Part shown: in pieces, positions 52,015-64,000 of the stretch
Layout of the letters: each line of letters begins with the position of its first letter
Numbering within the stretch: the stretch's first letter is position 1
From: Symsagittifera roscoffensis
Taxonomy: Eukaryota; Xenacoelomorpha; Acoela; Convolutidae
Assembly (NCBI RefSeq): GCF_963678635.1
Contig: NW_026970992.1
Coordinates: 1-64,000, forward strand
Length of the DNA stretch: 64,000 bases
Direction: 5' to 3'
Program-made: the position numbers and the translations under genes
The notes under the pieces: model-generated
Told to the model about the DNA's origin: nothing
What the model saw: the letters and a program-made list of their open reading frames with translations, nothing else
Databases searched by the model: none

Positions 52015-52463
52015 CTGCTCGTATCACGGCAAAGCCAATAAAACCAATTAATAGAGTCAATAAGCTGCCTTTACTCAATTTCAAACAATTTTGTAGTGCG
52101 GTAGATTTCGCCATGTGTAAATTAGAAAACGAGCATTTTGGACAGAAATATAGCAGGTTACTATAATGGTGCGCACATCGGGCTGGGCCACTCTAGATCA
52201 AGACATCAGTCCACCGATGGACGAGAATTTTTTTTTCCTAAATTGTCTGAACAAAAAGCACCAACCCGAGCATATATATTCCTCATTTTCTTCAAAAGTC
52301 AGAACAAAAAATGATGGAAGTTACGTGAGCGTTCTGTACATTTGACCTCAACAGTTGAGACTTCCAATGTTTATTTTAATAGATCTTCTTAGTTATCGAC
52401 CAATACTGAAAAATAAAAAGACTGCTGGTATTAGCGCGAAGCTTTGATTGTTCCGAGTGACTT
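52015..52463 (+). repeat. Two diverged hairpin-repeat copies
   Basis: Copies at 52015-52037 and 52422-52463 keep ACTGCT(C/G)GTAT and AAAGCC or GAAGCTTTGA, with the stem partly decayed. They lie in non-coding DNA. Confidence 0.45.
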
Positions 52464-53321
52464 TTCAGTTGTATAAGCTGTGTTATTTTTAAGAAACTCG
52501 GTGAAATTAAGGAAAAATACTGAATTTTTTTAACCACTGGCTGAATTTTTTTCTAAACCATACCCAGCATGATGTATAAAGTACAAGTTGATGTTTTTAC
52601 CATATATAGCAAAGTTTTTTAGAGATCAAGTAGCTTGCTTCAAGCCAATTTGGAACGAGTTTTCAGACGGAGTAAACCTCCACTTACGCGGAAACCGAAC
52701 GAAATATGTCGCGCGTTAGTTATCCTATAAGTTGACCAAATTGGTAATCTTAAACCACGATATCATTTCAAAAAAAATCACAAGTTAAATAAAATTACAT
52801 CAAAGAAAGGAAAAAATTGCCCCAAAACTGCGCTTAGTGTCTCAGATCAACGCAGTTCGATATAAACAACACGTTTTCAATTTCCAATTGAACACCGTTT
52901 TGGGACACTTTTTGAAAAGTTTTGACCTAAAATTCTCTTCAAAAATAGTATATATTGGCGTCAAAGAAAAATTTAATAGTTGGATGGCCGAAAATGGTTT
53001 TCATAAAACAATACCATAGGGGGACCCTTTGGTTGGTGAGGGGGTCGAATCCCTGAGAAGAAAAGGCGTCCGCCCCCCCCCCCCCCCCTAAATCTGCCAC
53101 TGGCTGCGCTAACCTTTGGCATGAGAAGATTAGCAGCGTAAATGAGTGATTGCTACTGACTTAGATTTTGTTTGGCCATTTAAGAGATAAGAGAGAGTTG
53201 TTTTTTGTTGCAAACTATTTTTGAATGTGTTATGCTATGATATCTGCTATCTGCATCAGAATAAAAATAGCTTTCAATCCAATCTAAATTCATGTTAAAT
53301 ATTGGAACTGAGGCAAAGAGG
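52464..53321. other. Non-coding stretch with poly-C run
   Basis: Contains a diverged relative of the 45.5-kb tandem repeat (about 52671-52800) and a C homopolymer of about 17 bases near 53072. The small plus-strand frame at 52837-53019 has no support. Confidence 0.4.
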
Positions 53322-54278
53322 TTAAAGAGTTAAGATAAAGATCAGAAGAAGAGATACTCCGATAGAAACGAGAGTAATCGAAAGACTGATTGCACCTCTC
53401 TTTAATTGCTTATTTTTACAGTTGTCTTCGGTTGCAGGAGGAATTCGTGCAGCCATCACATTTTCATTGCTTTGCTGATAAGCTGGCGGGGGACTTGAAG
53501 GCGGTAAAATTTCCCAGGTTCTGAAACTACAATAATTATTGCACGTAAGAAAGATATCTGTAGTAGATCACATATGCCAGTTTTTCCAGAAATCCACATG
53601 TTTGATTGGATGACTAGTGTTTTCCGTTTTTTGAACATTAACCGGTTTCTGGAATGTTTTTTTGCAACAATTCAATTTTTACAACCCATAAAAAGGCCAG
53701 CGGACATTTTCGAACACCAATTCGGTGCCAGGTCAACATCAAATATCGAATTTAATAGCATTTTTTGCGTCAAAGATCTTTCAGTTGCTGTCAAATCCCA
53801 CCGATAAATTTTTTAAAAAAATAAGCTGAGATAACACACTAATTTTCAGATCACTCATTTATTTCATCTTCTTTGTTGGTTTGATCGAAATGTGACCAGC
53901 GCAGAAAAAAAAGAAGCAAAACTAAAAATCAAAACTTTTTGGGGAAAACGTCAACACTTCCTCACGGTAGTCTATTGTTTGATTCAAATGTGTTTTGATT
54001 GACTTTTACTTTTTTCTCTTGGTGATAACTTTTTATAAAAAAGAGTTCATTTGGGGAAAGATTCGATCCCTAACTCTCACTGACCGGTCTGAGATTCCCC
54101 CTGAAATAGGATAATCCCCAGTGCTTGCTGTCAGTGAGGAGTATGGGGGAGGTTGTGACATGCTTCTCCCTGATGACTCATCGTTGTTTGTATGAATGGT
54201 TGTCGTGGTTGTCCGAGGAGTCGAAACAACGGTCTCGGATTTGCTTGGATCCGAATAGAACCCGAAGTTGGTTGTCAT
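53322..54278 (-). CDS. Two-exon gene: small tail-anchored PPxY membrane protein (130 aa)
   Basis: Exon 1 is 54278-54085 and exon 2 is 53520-53322, with a 564-base intron. Donor CCG|GTCAGT and acceptor GTAGTTTCAG|AACC give a continuous frame across a split Arg codon. Residues 1-17 are MTTNFGFYSDPSKSETV, identical to the paralogue at 43877. A Thr-rich spacer and a first PPxY motif (SQPPPYSSLT) follow; exon 2 adds a second (PPSSPPPAYQQ), a basic stretch KNKQLKRG, and a terminal hydrophobic segment of about 20 residues (SITLVSIGVSLLLIFILTL) directly before TAA. The design is a tail-anchored protein with its N-terminus in the cytosol. PPxY motifs commonly bind WW domains such as those of Nedd4-type ubiquitin ligases, so an adaptor role is plausible. 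The family is not recognised. Confidence 0.65.
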
Positions 54279-57000
54279 ATTTCAGACTACAAAAAGATGA
54301 GATGAAGCAATACTTGGATAAAATAAATTATTTTAAGCCAGAGCATATAATTAAAATGTTTTTTTTATTTGCAAGTTTTCCATAGACGTAGTGATTTTGC
54401 TGCAAAACGTCCTATCTGAGTAGACAGGAGTAGTTTTTACATTTGTGACGTCGTTTTAAAAAAGAACACCTTGGCTTATAGTGGTGCAGGTTTAGTTTGA
54501 ACGAACTGTGCGTTTTTGAAAGCTTTCCACATAGGTTAACAAAACAAACTTGCAACGTCACGTCTTAATTATTTCAAATTGTGTTTTTATTATGATCGAG
54601 AAAAGAAATAAAATATCAGCAACGGCTTTTGGACATTTTGTATATCTTTGCAAAAATGAAAACCTTTTTTTCTGATTTAAGCAAAAAAGGCTCAGCAATT
54701 CATTGAATATCAAACAAGAACTCCCTTTCAACTTGCTGTATTGTATGTGGCTTGTAAGAAAAACCAAATCCTGAACAAGCATATTTTTTCTAATCTGAAC
54801 GTTGAATCTGTAATAGTAGTAAGTTTTTATGCATTGACTTTTTTCTGCTTTCAAACTAAATGATCATCCAATACCATTATTTAAAAAAAATTCCCTTTAA
54901 TTTTGAGTGAAAACAAAAAAAAACTAAAATAAGACAATTTTTTTAAGTTTTCTTGTATAGTCGAGGAGCGCATCTTTTTGCTTCGAATTTATAAGTTCAC
55001 AAGACTGCTCGTACATCAGGGCAAAGCCATGAATGTTCTGATTGCCGTTAATCAAATAGTTGTTGATAAAAAAATTATTTTAAAACCATAAAATATTTGG
55101 ACAACATCATTCATGAGTGCAATTAATTAATGCCAATTAGCTTGCTGTAATTCATTTCACTCAATTGCATAAATAAATTGCATCAGACTTTCGCATCGTT
55201 ATAGAAATCTTCACAGCGCGCATAAATTAGTTCAAAGCATGGCAAAATTGGCATCTTTTAGACCCCCAGAACTTAGCAAATAATTATTGGAGGCAAAATA
55301 ACTTTTAACATTTGTTGTTTTTTGTCCTTACAAATTTCATCAAATGACCTAATACTTTTCAAGAATAACATTAATAAAAAATTTCAGAAAAATATTTTAA
55401 TTTTTGCTGTGAAAAATTTCCGATAATGATGATCCACCAAAAAACAAATTTTGATGGTAATTTTACCAAATTTTTTTCATTGGTTATCAATTTTATACAA
55501 AAATCATTGTTGATAAACCACTAAAGCAAAATATATCTTCAAATATATTATATGTGAGTGAAGTTAACTACTAATAAACTTAATTTTTTTTTCAAAATGG
55601 TGTTTCTAAACTAACAAATTTAGCAAAATTTGTGGATTTCTAGAAGCATAAATTTTTTATAAGGATTTAAAAATTTGATGATTGAGTACAATTGAAGATA
55701 TAGTTTTTTCCAAACAAAAACAACTCTCCAGCTTGCAGTTTTTTTCAACTTTATAACAAAAATTAAAAAAATTTGTGTGTTTAAAATACGGCATGGAAGT
55801 TTGCTTCCGGCAGTTTTATTGTGTTTTTAGAAACAATCACCATTGTTGACTTAGTTGGCACTAACTGTAGAGCAACCGCCGCTTTTTTTTGCAACATTGT
55901 ATTTCGCATCAAAATATTTTTACCAATAAAACTAACATTTTTAAATATTTCTGATTGGCCTAGAAAAACACACTGCATGATAGTTGGTTGACATTATTTC
56001 AAGAAATCATTAAAAAAATTTAACTTCCCGAAAAAAGTGGTAAAGTCTAACAATTCTATGCAAAAAAAATGCATACATTGAGCAGCCGCGTCAGTCACAC
56101 TTCTCATGACAGTCACACATACAAAACTTTTAATGTTGTTTTAAAGTCGAAAACTCATGCAGCAGTTTAGCAAGCAGCTTTTCAAGTTTGGATTGATTGG
56201 AAAGAACTCTGTCTCATCGAGTAAACAAAAATTCCGCAGAGTTCAGTTTAATTTTGTTCAGATTATAAAAGAAATTATGCTTGATGAAAATTTTTTATCG
56301 TGGCCGTACTGGTGATCCAAACAACAGTGTCTACAAAAACTTCCTTCCCCAACAAAATCACCGAAACTGTGAGTTCAATTTTGAAAAAAAATAATGCAAT
56401 CATCTTTGGTTAAGTTCTGGGGTTTTAAAAACTTTTTGCTTAACTGTGCGCGCTTTGAAGAATGCATTTATGATAAAGAAAGCGTACACATAAATCTTTT
56501 ATGCAAACTAATTAGCATGCACAAGCTAATCAGTAGATACGCAACAGCTCCATACTTCAAAAAAAGTATTTTTGATCAAATTGAGACACGCAGCGTCGAT
56601 ATGTGAACTTAATTCGATTTCAATATACGCTGCTGCTTATCTGGTATGAAAAACATGTGAAAATTAGAGCAAACCACGCACAATTGAAAAACTTTTCACG
56701 CTAACAGATGATTTTTTCGTACTAATTTATTTTGGTTAGTGTTTCTAGGAAAAATATTGCACTAGTGTTTCAAATTGAACACGTGTGTTTTAACTGATTA
56801 TATTCATACCCTATACAAATCAAACTATAACACTTAATAATTGACATTGATTAAACTTGAAATTGAATTTAGGTTATTATTTCTTCGAGTCCAGATAAAG
56901 GCAGTCAAAAGATTTTTAAAAATTCCAATTATTGCTTATTGACATCAAAACACGTACTTAGGCTTTTAAATTGTTAAAGCATCATTTTTAGTTGTATCGA
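54279..57000. other. Intergenic, no gene recognised
   Basis: AT-rich, with long A and T runs and stop codons in all frames. One hairpin-repeat copy lies at 55005-55047. The region just upstream of the PPxY gene shares short words with the region upstream of its paralogue, such as GTGACGTC and CGTTTTTGAA, consistent with an old duplication. Confidence 0.45.
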
Positions 57001-57019
57001 GCCACTAGTACACACAGGC

Positions 57020-57110
57020 AGTCTCGCTGTTGCATATTCCAGTTGCGAGAATAGAACAAAGTTTCAGTACTTCAGCGCAACACATTTTGAAGTTTTTTGT
57101 TTTTGTTTCC
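57020..57110 (+). repeat. Dispersed repeat, first copy
   Basis: TCTCGCTGTTGCATATTCCA and the following GTTGCGA recur at about 57805 with a similar continuation ending in GAGGTTTTTTG-like sequence. Non-coding direct repeat about 785 bases apart. A hairpin-repeat copy lies between them at 57394-57430. Confidence 0.5.
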
Positions 57111-57804
57111 AAGTATGATCACCTTTTAGTCTTTTTTATTTGTTACTCACACAATAATTTTGACGTTTATGAGCTATTGCAAAATACAAAACCGATTGAG
57201 ATCTTATATATATTTGAAAAATGAATTTTTTGATGGTTTTTTTTTCACTTTGCTAGTAATTTGCGGTTTCAACAAAAATTTATATCCCAATAAAAATAAT
57301 GACAATCTGAATTCAAAATTTGAAAAAAAGTTTTAATGCAACCATTCTGGTAAATTTCTGGCATCTCGAGAAGTTTGGGGTACATAGACAAGACTGCTTG
57401 CGTACAACGCAAAGCCCTGATTAGTCCGATAAATTTTTAATCGGTCTCGAGTAGTTTTGGTTAAATTACTTTGATAAATTATAAGTTTTTTGATATCAAT
57501 ATATAAATTAAGCATTGAGCTTCGAGTCGTTTAGGGGAACAAAAAAAGGACGTTTTTCAGCGCGAGTTTGATCTCAAAAAAAAGCATTAAGTTTTAGCAT
57601 CATAACTGTTACTTTTAAATACACTATTAAACAAAACAAACTAAGTTAGCAGGAAAAAACTAATCAGTGTGACTAATTTTGTGAATAAAAAAACTTGGCT
57701 ATGCAAATTTTTAATATAAAAAATATTGTTTTGGACAATTAAACAGGTATTTAGGATTTTAATTTTTTGAGTTGAATTTTGAGTTTTGAGTTGAATCTAG
57801 GCGT

Positions 57805-57905
57805 AATCTCGCTGTTGCATACTCCAGTTGCGATAACATAAACACATTTCGGTGCTAGCAATACAGCTTACTCTGAGGTTTTTTGCCTTTTTTTCAATTT
57901 GGTTC
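57805..57905 (+). repeat. Dispersed repeat, second copy
   Basis: Partner of 57020-57110, diverged, same orientation. Together they suggest an old tandem duplication of an approximately 0.8-kb unit. Confidence 0.5.
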
Positions 57906-60900
57906 ATCTTCCAGCTTATTTAAGTTGTTCACCTTTCAGGACCACCTTTTAACTTATTGTTTGCAGCGCATTTCTAGTTGTTCAGCTTATTTTTGCTTAA
58001 TTCTTTAGCTAATATTATTTTTAATGAATAATAGTTAAATACAACAAATTGTGTCATCTCATACCCGAATAATAAATTTTTCAAAAATATTCATTCTTAA
58101 GTTTTTTTTAAATTAGACTTTCAGTACACAACCCTAAAAACGATGCCCCTCATTCACCTAAGAGTTTGTTTGTATTATCTGAAAAAAAACTTAAAGTGGT
58201 CCAAACATTAATGCATGAAGCAGAACTGACATTTCGAAAATTAGGCTTATGCAAATCTTAATAAAATTATATAACGCACATTGACAAGTACCATGCTTGA
58301 ACAATGCTTTTTTAGATTGCAAACATTGACAGAAAAGCCATCTCGAGACAATATTTTAGCAATTAATTCAGTGGCTTCATAGTGCAAATAATTTGTTAAG
58401 AGATGTGATGGGGATGTAGTGTACGATTTTTGTCGTTGAACGAATAATTTTTTTTTATTTTGATAGTTTTTCGAGTTACTTGAAATGCGATATATTGAAG
58501 AAAAAAATCAATAGCCTTTTTTTAAAACAAAAATGTTCGAACTGCAGATAGTTTGGGTGTCACACAAACTTTATGAGCCACAAAAATCTTTTTACTTTTG
58601 GATAAACAACATGTGACAGATGGTTCGACTCAGTTCGACTATAAGCCCAGCGCGGCTATGGATTTTTGGTCGCACATTGACATCTCGCTCGCCCATTTCA
58701 GTCGTATCATAAAGTCAAAGCCTCGATCCGAGAGGGAAAAAAATCAGACAAACTTATTTGAGTGTTATCCAAATGAATAGTTTGTTTAAAAAATGACTGA
58801 TTTAAATTAATTGTAATTTATATCCTTAACTAAATCCAGAATAAATTTCGGTGTTTGAGCGGGCATGTATTTGCAAGTTTGCTGGGCACAATTGACTTTA
58901 AAGTTAAAAATTGAAAGCAAAGCAGTGCAAAAAAATTTATGATTAAATTTTGACGCAAGCTTTTAGCTTCCAACCTGAGTTTCACGTTCAACCAAAATCG
59001 GTTAATGAGCTAAATTTTCATTGAGAGAGATTTAATCTTTTTCACCCTGCTTGTTGTTACGGATTCAATTATCTTTTCAATCTGTTTTGTATACGAACAA
59101 TGGCAGGCCTTAGTTCGAGAAAATGATACAGTAAGTCTATAGTTACAAAACGCTTTAAAGTTCAAAATGGCTTTTTGGAATAAAACAAAAATTATGATAG
59201 TCTCAAAAAAAATTTAAAAGGAAACCCGCGGCATAATTCTAATCAAAGTTTTGTCAAAATGTTCATTTTTTGAGCCATAAATGCGGTCATCTTCATTATT
59301 TGATTGTTTGCTTGCGGATTTTTCAAACGGAATATAGTCAAAACCGATGTTGGGTCTCCCTCAAAATATGGGCGGAATGGCTTGCGATGTTTTGAACTTA
59401 ATCGTATTATTACATGAGATTTTGACGGTTTTGATCTACAAATTTTGCCAAAAGAATTGTTTGAAACAAACAATTCGAAATGGTATGTAAAACTTTGTGC
59501 TACAAAATGAAGTTCACAATCAGAGAATTTAAAATTACTTTTTTGATGAAACTAGTTTTGACTTAGAAGATAAAGAAGCTTCTAAAACTATGCGTTTGAA
59601 CTATTGTTACAACTTTTGTTACTCGGGTTTTCCCTCCATGCAAATTTTGATTTTTCAAATAGCCGTTTTTTAGAAGAACTCTTACATCTCCTGAATTTGA
59701 TGTCTTCAGCCTGAAATTGAAAAGATGTTTTACTAAAAAATATGGGTATGAAAAATGCCTATTTGGCCATTTTGGGATAGATAAGCAAAACTTATCACCT
59801 CGTATTTTGCACTATATTTTGGCCTAAAACCTACCCTGTTTTCACCCAATAAACCATAAAGGCAAATATAAAACGGAATATATCAGTTTGTAATATACAC
59901 AGCGTGAGGGGGATGAAATCAAGAGAACAACGGAAAACCCATTTTATAACTTTTTCAAATCAAATTATTTTATTGAAAGATATTTTGTGGAGGCTTCATA
60001 GGGCTGTCGGAAAATTAGGTTTTCTCGAGCTTGCCCCAAATATGAGCACTATTTTTTATGTTTTTTTTTCTTTGACAATTTGATAATTTGTTCAGTCCAT
60101 GCATTTTACATGGCTCAAATGAGTCGTTTCATTAAAGAAATATTAGTTCTGACATTCAAAAAAAGTGAAAATTTTTTATGCTTGGGGTGGTTTTTTTACA
60201 TATTAGTTTGGAGAGTAAATAAATATTGAAAAAAAAAACGTATACTTCAATCAAAATATCGACTTGCAATATTTTTGGTTAAGTTCTCGAGGTTCAAAAG
60301 TTGTAACCTTTGTAATGTTTTGGCCTAAAATGTGTGCGCTTTTAATATTTCATATACGATGCTAAACTAATACGCATGGTTGCAAATTTAAACAAGAATG
60401 GCTGAATGCTGTTTAGGAAGCACATTCAAAAAAACTGATAAAAACTGTTTTTCTTTTCTTCGAATTAGTGTCATTTGTTTTAGCAGACTACAGTTATGAA
60501 ACTATACGAATGATTATAAAGAAAAAAATCAAAGAATAATTGACATCGTTTTTTTACTGAACTAGAGCCCAAAAAGACCACATTTACAAAAAAGTAACAT
60601 TTTTTCTAATTTTTTACACAACAATTTTTGTTCTGAAAACCTATATTACCTAGAAAGCGGTAAATTGAATATCCAAAATTAATTTTCTTTTCATTGAAGT
60701 TAAATTTTTTTGAGCCTATAAGTCTAGATATGATAAGATTTATATAAGGAACGTCACTCAATTGCTTTATTTGCTCGAAATTGAGCTAATACTCAACAAT
60801 TTGTCTCGCCATTAAGACAAATTTTTGAAAATTTTCAAATTTTGTTCAAATCACATTTGAAAGAGCTTTATTTGTTATATCCTTCGACCCATTTTCATAA

Positions 60901-61740
60901 TTGTTTGCGGTATCTGATTTTGTGTGGAAGACAAAAAAAAACGAAAAAAAACACCCGGACACAAGTTCACTCCCTATTTCAATTGTAAGAACAAGACTCA
61001 CGCTAATTGGTCAAATTATTTCCCTAAACGACTCAAATTATTATATATATTTTTTGTATTTCATTACACTTATATTTATCAGAACTGTTTGACAGTTTTT
61101 GCGGAACAGTCGGCACATACAGTCTTTGCCCTGATATCCGAGCAGTGTCGTTTATAATTACCAATTTGAAAAACCAATCGAAAAATTTTTTTGAGCATTG
61201 TTCAAACTCAAATGTTCATTCATTTTAACTTAAGGAAATTGTAATTCCTACACAAGTAGCAAATTGCAAGAAAAAAGTAAATTAGGAAGCCTGTACAATT
61301 CAGAGCTCACCATTGACTTTGAATTTTCCCAAAAGATTCAGCTTGGGTTCAATTTTTCAATAGATTTCTCAGAAGAATGTTGACAGATATTCTTTATTCA
61401 TCATCAAGTCAATGCTTTAATTTTTAAATAAAAACGTTCTTTCCCTCTAAAATGGGGGGACTCATTTGGGTGATTTCATGTTCAATTTTATTGCTGCTTC
61501 TGCATAAGCTCGTTTGTGAACAATAATATTACAAATTAAAATGACGCGAAGAAAATTGCTCCAATTATTCTTTTTTACTTACGAACAAGGATTAGCAAAC
61601 GAATTGAGAAATAAAATTCGAAAAACAAATTTGAACCAAACGAAAAAAAAATCTATTTTTTTGTTTGCAAAGAAATTGAAAAAGGCGAAAGAACAAATAA
61701 ATATCTAAACAGTAAAAATTTAGTGAAACTGATACCAAAC
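57906..61740. other. Intergenic, no gene recognised
   Basis: AT-rich DNA without a credible gene. A slightly GC-richer patch at 58615-58745 contains a 60-codon plus-strand frame (58598-58780) without recognisable features. A decayed inverted hairpin-repeat copy lies at 61123-61145. Confidence 0.4.
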
Positions 61741-61751
61741 AACAATAGTGA

Positions 61752-61772
61752 CCACACCCACACCCACACCCA
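61752..61772 (+). repeat. Short (CCCACA)n microsatellite
   Basis: About three units of CACACC inside otherwise non-repetitive sequence. No gene is attached. Confidence 0.6.
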
Positions 61773-62073
61773 AATTTGGTCGCTACCTAAGGGGTGACCA
61801 GTTCCTCTACCGTACATGTTATGGCTTCGACCGAGCACTGACTGCTCCATTTGGAGTGAGAACTTTCATAAAAAACTATTTTGTTTGACAAAAATTTGTC
61901 AAATTAAGTTCCATTTATCCTTAGAGCAATATTTTAGTATTCAATAATAATATCATATAGTAATTACATAATATTATATTTCATAAAATAAAATAATAGT
62001 AAAAAGGAACCTATAATAGAGTTCCTTGATTTTAAATTAAATTTAACTAAAATATATTATCATAATTTTATTA

Positions 62074-62510
62074 CCAGTTTTTTAGGGTTCGGTGGAGACG
62101 GACAATAAGTATCCAATAAGAGCATTTATTCTTTGTGTAGCTCCAATATCAGTAAAAAATTTTAAAATGCCACGTTGCGTTGGCTGATTTTGTTGCATAT
62201 TTGTGAGCTTCATGACAGCAAATTCCCAAAAGTACAAAAAAAAACAGGAAAAAGAAAAAATAAAAGCAAAAAAATCATATCTGATTCAAAAACCAAAAAA
62301 TAACATATTAGCACTGTTTGCAAGGGTCAGTTTTTTAGGGTTCTGTGAGGACAGACAATAAGTATAAATGGCAGGATGCATTTGCTGATTTTGGTGCATA
62401 TTTAGGAACTTCATGACAGCAATTTCTCTTTAGTAGGAAAAACAGGAAAACGTTGAAATAATAGCAAAACAATCTTAGTCGACTAAAAACCAAACAAAAT
62501 ATTAGTAATT
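62074..62510 (+). repeat. Tandem duplication, two ~200-250-bp units
   Basis: Units begin TTTTTTAGGGTTC near 62077 and 62331. Both contain GACAATAAGTAT, TGCTGATTTTGTTGCATATT or a close variant, CTTCATGACAGCAA and AAACAGGAAAA in the same order. The copies are diverged, and no coding function is seen. Confidence 0.7.
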
Positions 62511-62619
62511 TTTGTAAAAATTTTGCGGGAATTACAAATTACCCAAATTTGAAGATTGTCATTATTAACAGAACTTGAAGATCAGACTAGCAATTGCTCG
62601 AAGCGTTTTTAAGAGTAAT

Positions 62620-63610
62620 GAACGTTTTGAATGCTTTTATATAGGTCTTGTTGATTTTTTTCTTCAGGAAAAAGTCTTAAAATGCTCTAATAACTAAAGA
62701 TGTGCTTTCTTACATATTTATGCATTTATGAATGCACTGAAGTATATAAGCACTTTTTGAGTTCAATTGAAATTCATCTGCTGAAATTGACGTAAATAGC
62801 ACTCTCCAAATACGAAAGAGAAAATGACGCGAAAAAACCTGAACGATTTATAGTTCCGAAAGTGGAATTTACTTTTTAGGTTTCCAGCGGAATGAAAATT
62901 TTACCTGCTGACCCGGTTTTCTCAGCTTGAGTTAATGATATCAGAAAAACGCCAATTATAAATCGTTCTAAAAATTCAAAAATTTTAAAGGGCATTTATT
63001 TTTTTTTTGAAATTCGAAAGTTGAGATTTTTTCAACGAAGTTCGTGTTTTTTATGTTTACTTCCGTTCATTATTTTTTCCAATGTTTGATTGGCTTTAAT
63101 TTTCAATTCAGCGGTGTCTTAAAATGTTTAATTCCATCAATACGACAAAATTGAAAAAAAAACTGTTCTAGTTCTGAACAATTTTCGAAAAAACCGTTTC
63201 TAGTTAAATTGCTTTGCCAACTTTGCTCATTTTTAAGAGTCCATGAATGTATTGAAGACCCTTATAGAGGTCGTGATGATTTTTTTTGGTTTTGTCTGGA
63301 AAATGCAGTAATTTTTTCTACGCTCAATATTGATTTTTTGCGGTTTAATTTTTGATTTTTTTTCAAATTCCATTCAATACCCTTCTAGGAAAAAGAAAAA
63401 TTCAACTTTCGAATTGCAAAAAGTGTAATGATAACGAAAAATGTGATAGACTTTTAGTCTCGAAAGTCGATTTAGTTTTTCAGATTTTCGAAAGAAAAAA
63501 TTTATCTACTGATCCATTATCAATTACTACCATTTATCAATTAAAAGAGTTTCAACTACAAAATCTTCTTAAAATTGAAAAATTTTTGATACCATTTGTT
63601 TTTTTTTAAG
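62620..63610 (+). repeat. Diverged tandem duplication, ~620-bp unit
   Basis: The blocks at about 62620-63010 and 63230-63610 share, in order, a TATA(T/G)AGGTC(T/G)TG(T/A)TGATTTTTTT stretch, a GAAAGTGGAATTTA or GAAAGTCGATTTAG stretch, and an A-rich end followed by a T run. The similarity is weak but collinear. Confidence 0.45.
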
Positions 63611-64000
63611 TTAAATGTTTTTCAAAACTTGAAGGGTATCAGTCTTACAAGGTTGGACTTGAAGGGTACCAGGTTGGACAAAAAAAAATTATTGCTAAGT
63701 TTAGTTTAGAAGACGAGCTCTTTAGTTCATATAAGTATAATTCATATAAGCATTTAGTTCATATTGCGGTTTCTGTTCTTTTCCAGACTTTTTTTGAGTT
63801 TTTCTTGAGTCTTTTAGTTTGTTGCGTTGAACTTTGTCTCGTCAAGGCCGGATGATATGGTTATGTGTGCTTACCATTGCAATCACACAGCAAACAAAGG
63901 TATGAAAAATAGCAACAAAGGTGTCAAACTAGCTCGTAATTGTTTTTTGACGACCTACCGCTTGTCTTATACATTATATTGGATATTAATTGTTCCATCC
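63611..64000. other. Right edge, no gene recognised
   Basis: Contains a short direct repeat (ACTTGAAGGGTA near 63629 and 63658, and TTCATATAAG near 63726). Slightly GC-richer sequence from 63835 could be the edge of a gene lying beyond the window, but no motif supports this. Confidence 0.3.

Noticed and set aside
58598..58780. 60-codon plus-strand ORF in a GC-richer patch
   Set aside because: No signal, domain, splice context or second copy. Kept only as a note.
61740..61850. Possible tRNA or Pol III gene
   Set aside because: A TCGAAGCCA-like B box is present on the minus strand, but no cloverleaf or A box can be folded around it.

Overview
The window is AT-rich eukaryotic DNA dominated by retroelements. 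The evidence for an animal, probably an invertebrate, is: Ty3/Gypsy-type LTR retroelements with extra late genes, short non-autonomous transposons with 8-bp target duplications, and a two-exon gene. A nematode is my best guess but the sequence does not prove it. There is no bacterial-style gene organisation.

Layout. (1) 1-15646: a minus-strand LTR retroelement (element 1). Its 3' LTR is at 2104-3256. Its open frames read leftwards: an integrase fragment with a long acidic tail, a coiled-coil protein with a complete SGNH-hydrolase motif set, a 494-codon unknown, and a very long unknown protein interrupted by one in-frame UAG and one frameshift. Everything from the primer site to the integrase zinc finger is missing, and an LTR end abuts integrase directly. 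Bases 1-2103 are a diverged copy of the same family's 3' end in the opposite orientation, so element 1 probably inserted into an older relative. (2) 15647-15669: assembly gap. (3) 15670-20971: a decayed 5' portion (LTR, leader, gag) of a second family (element 3). (4) 20972-24718: non-coding DNA with three complete and one truncated copy of a small inverted-repeat transposon, a cluster of GATTAT motifs and one possible tiny secreted-peptide exon. (5) 24719-43620: element 2, an apparently intact 18.9-kb Ty3/Gypsy-like endogenous retrovirus on the minus strand. Its 408-bp LTRs differ at about one base. (6) 43621-64000: mostly non-coding repeat-rich DNA. It holds two related first exons, one of them in a complete two-exon gene for a small tail-anchored PPxY membrane protein, plus two foldback repeats, a dispersed hairpin repeat, a heavily decayed Gypsy element near 48-51.6 kb, and tandem duplications at the right end.

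The most interesting object is element 2. Its genome order is LTR, primer site, leader with a paired hairpin 25-mer, a small conserved ORF, a basic 155-codon ORF, a single 2740-codon gag-pol, and then a compact string of late genes: two tiny membrane proteins, a 378-codon frame with no methionine codon at all, an envelope-like glycoprotein, and a 597-codon unknown. Neighbouring late ORFs are joined by ATGA stop-start overlaps. This layout is far larger and more virus-like than an ordinary Gypsy element. Comparison with decayed element 3 shows that the leader ORFs are conserved as protein.
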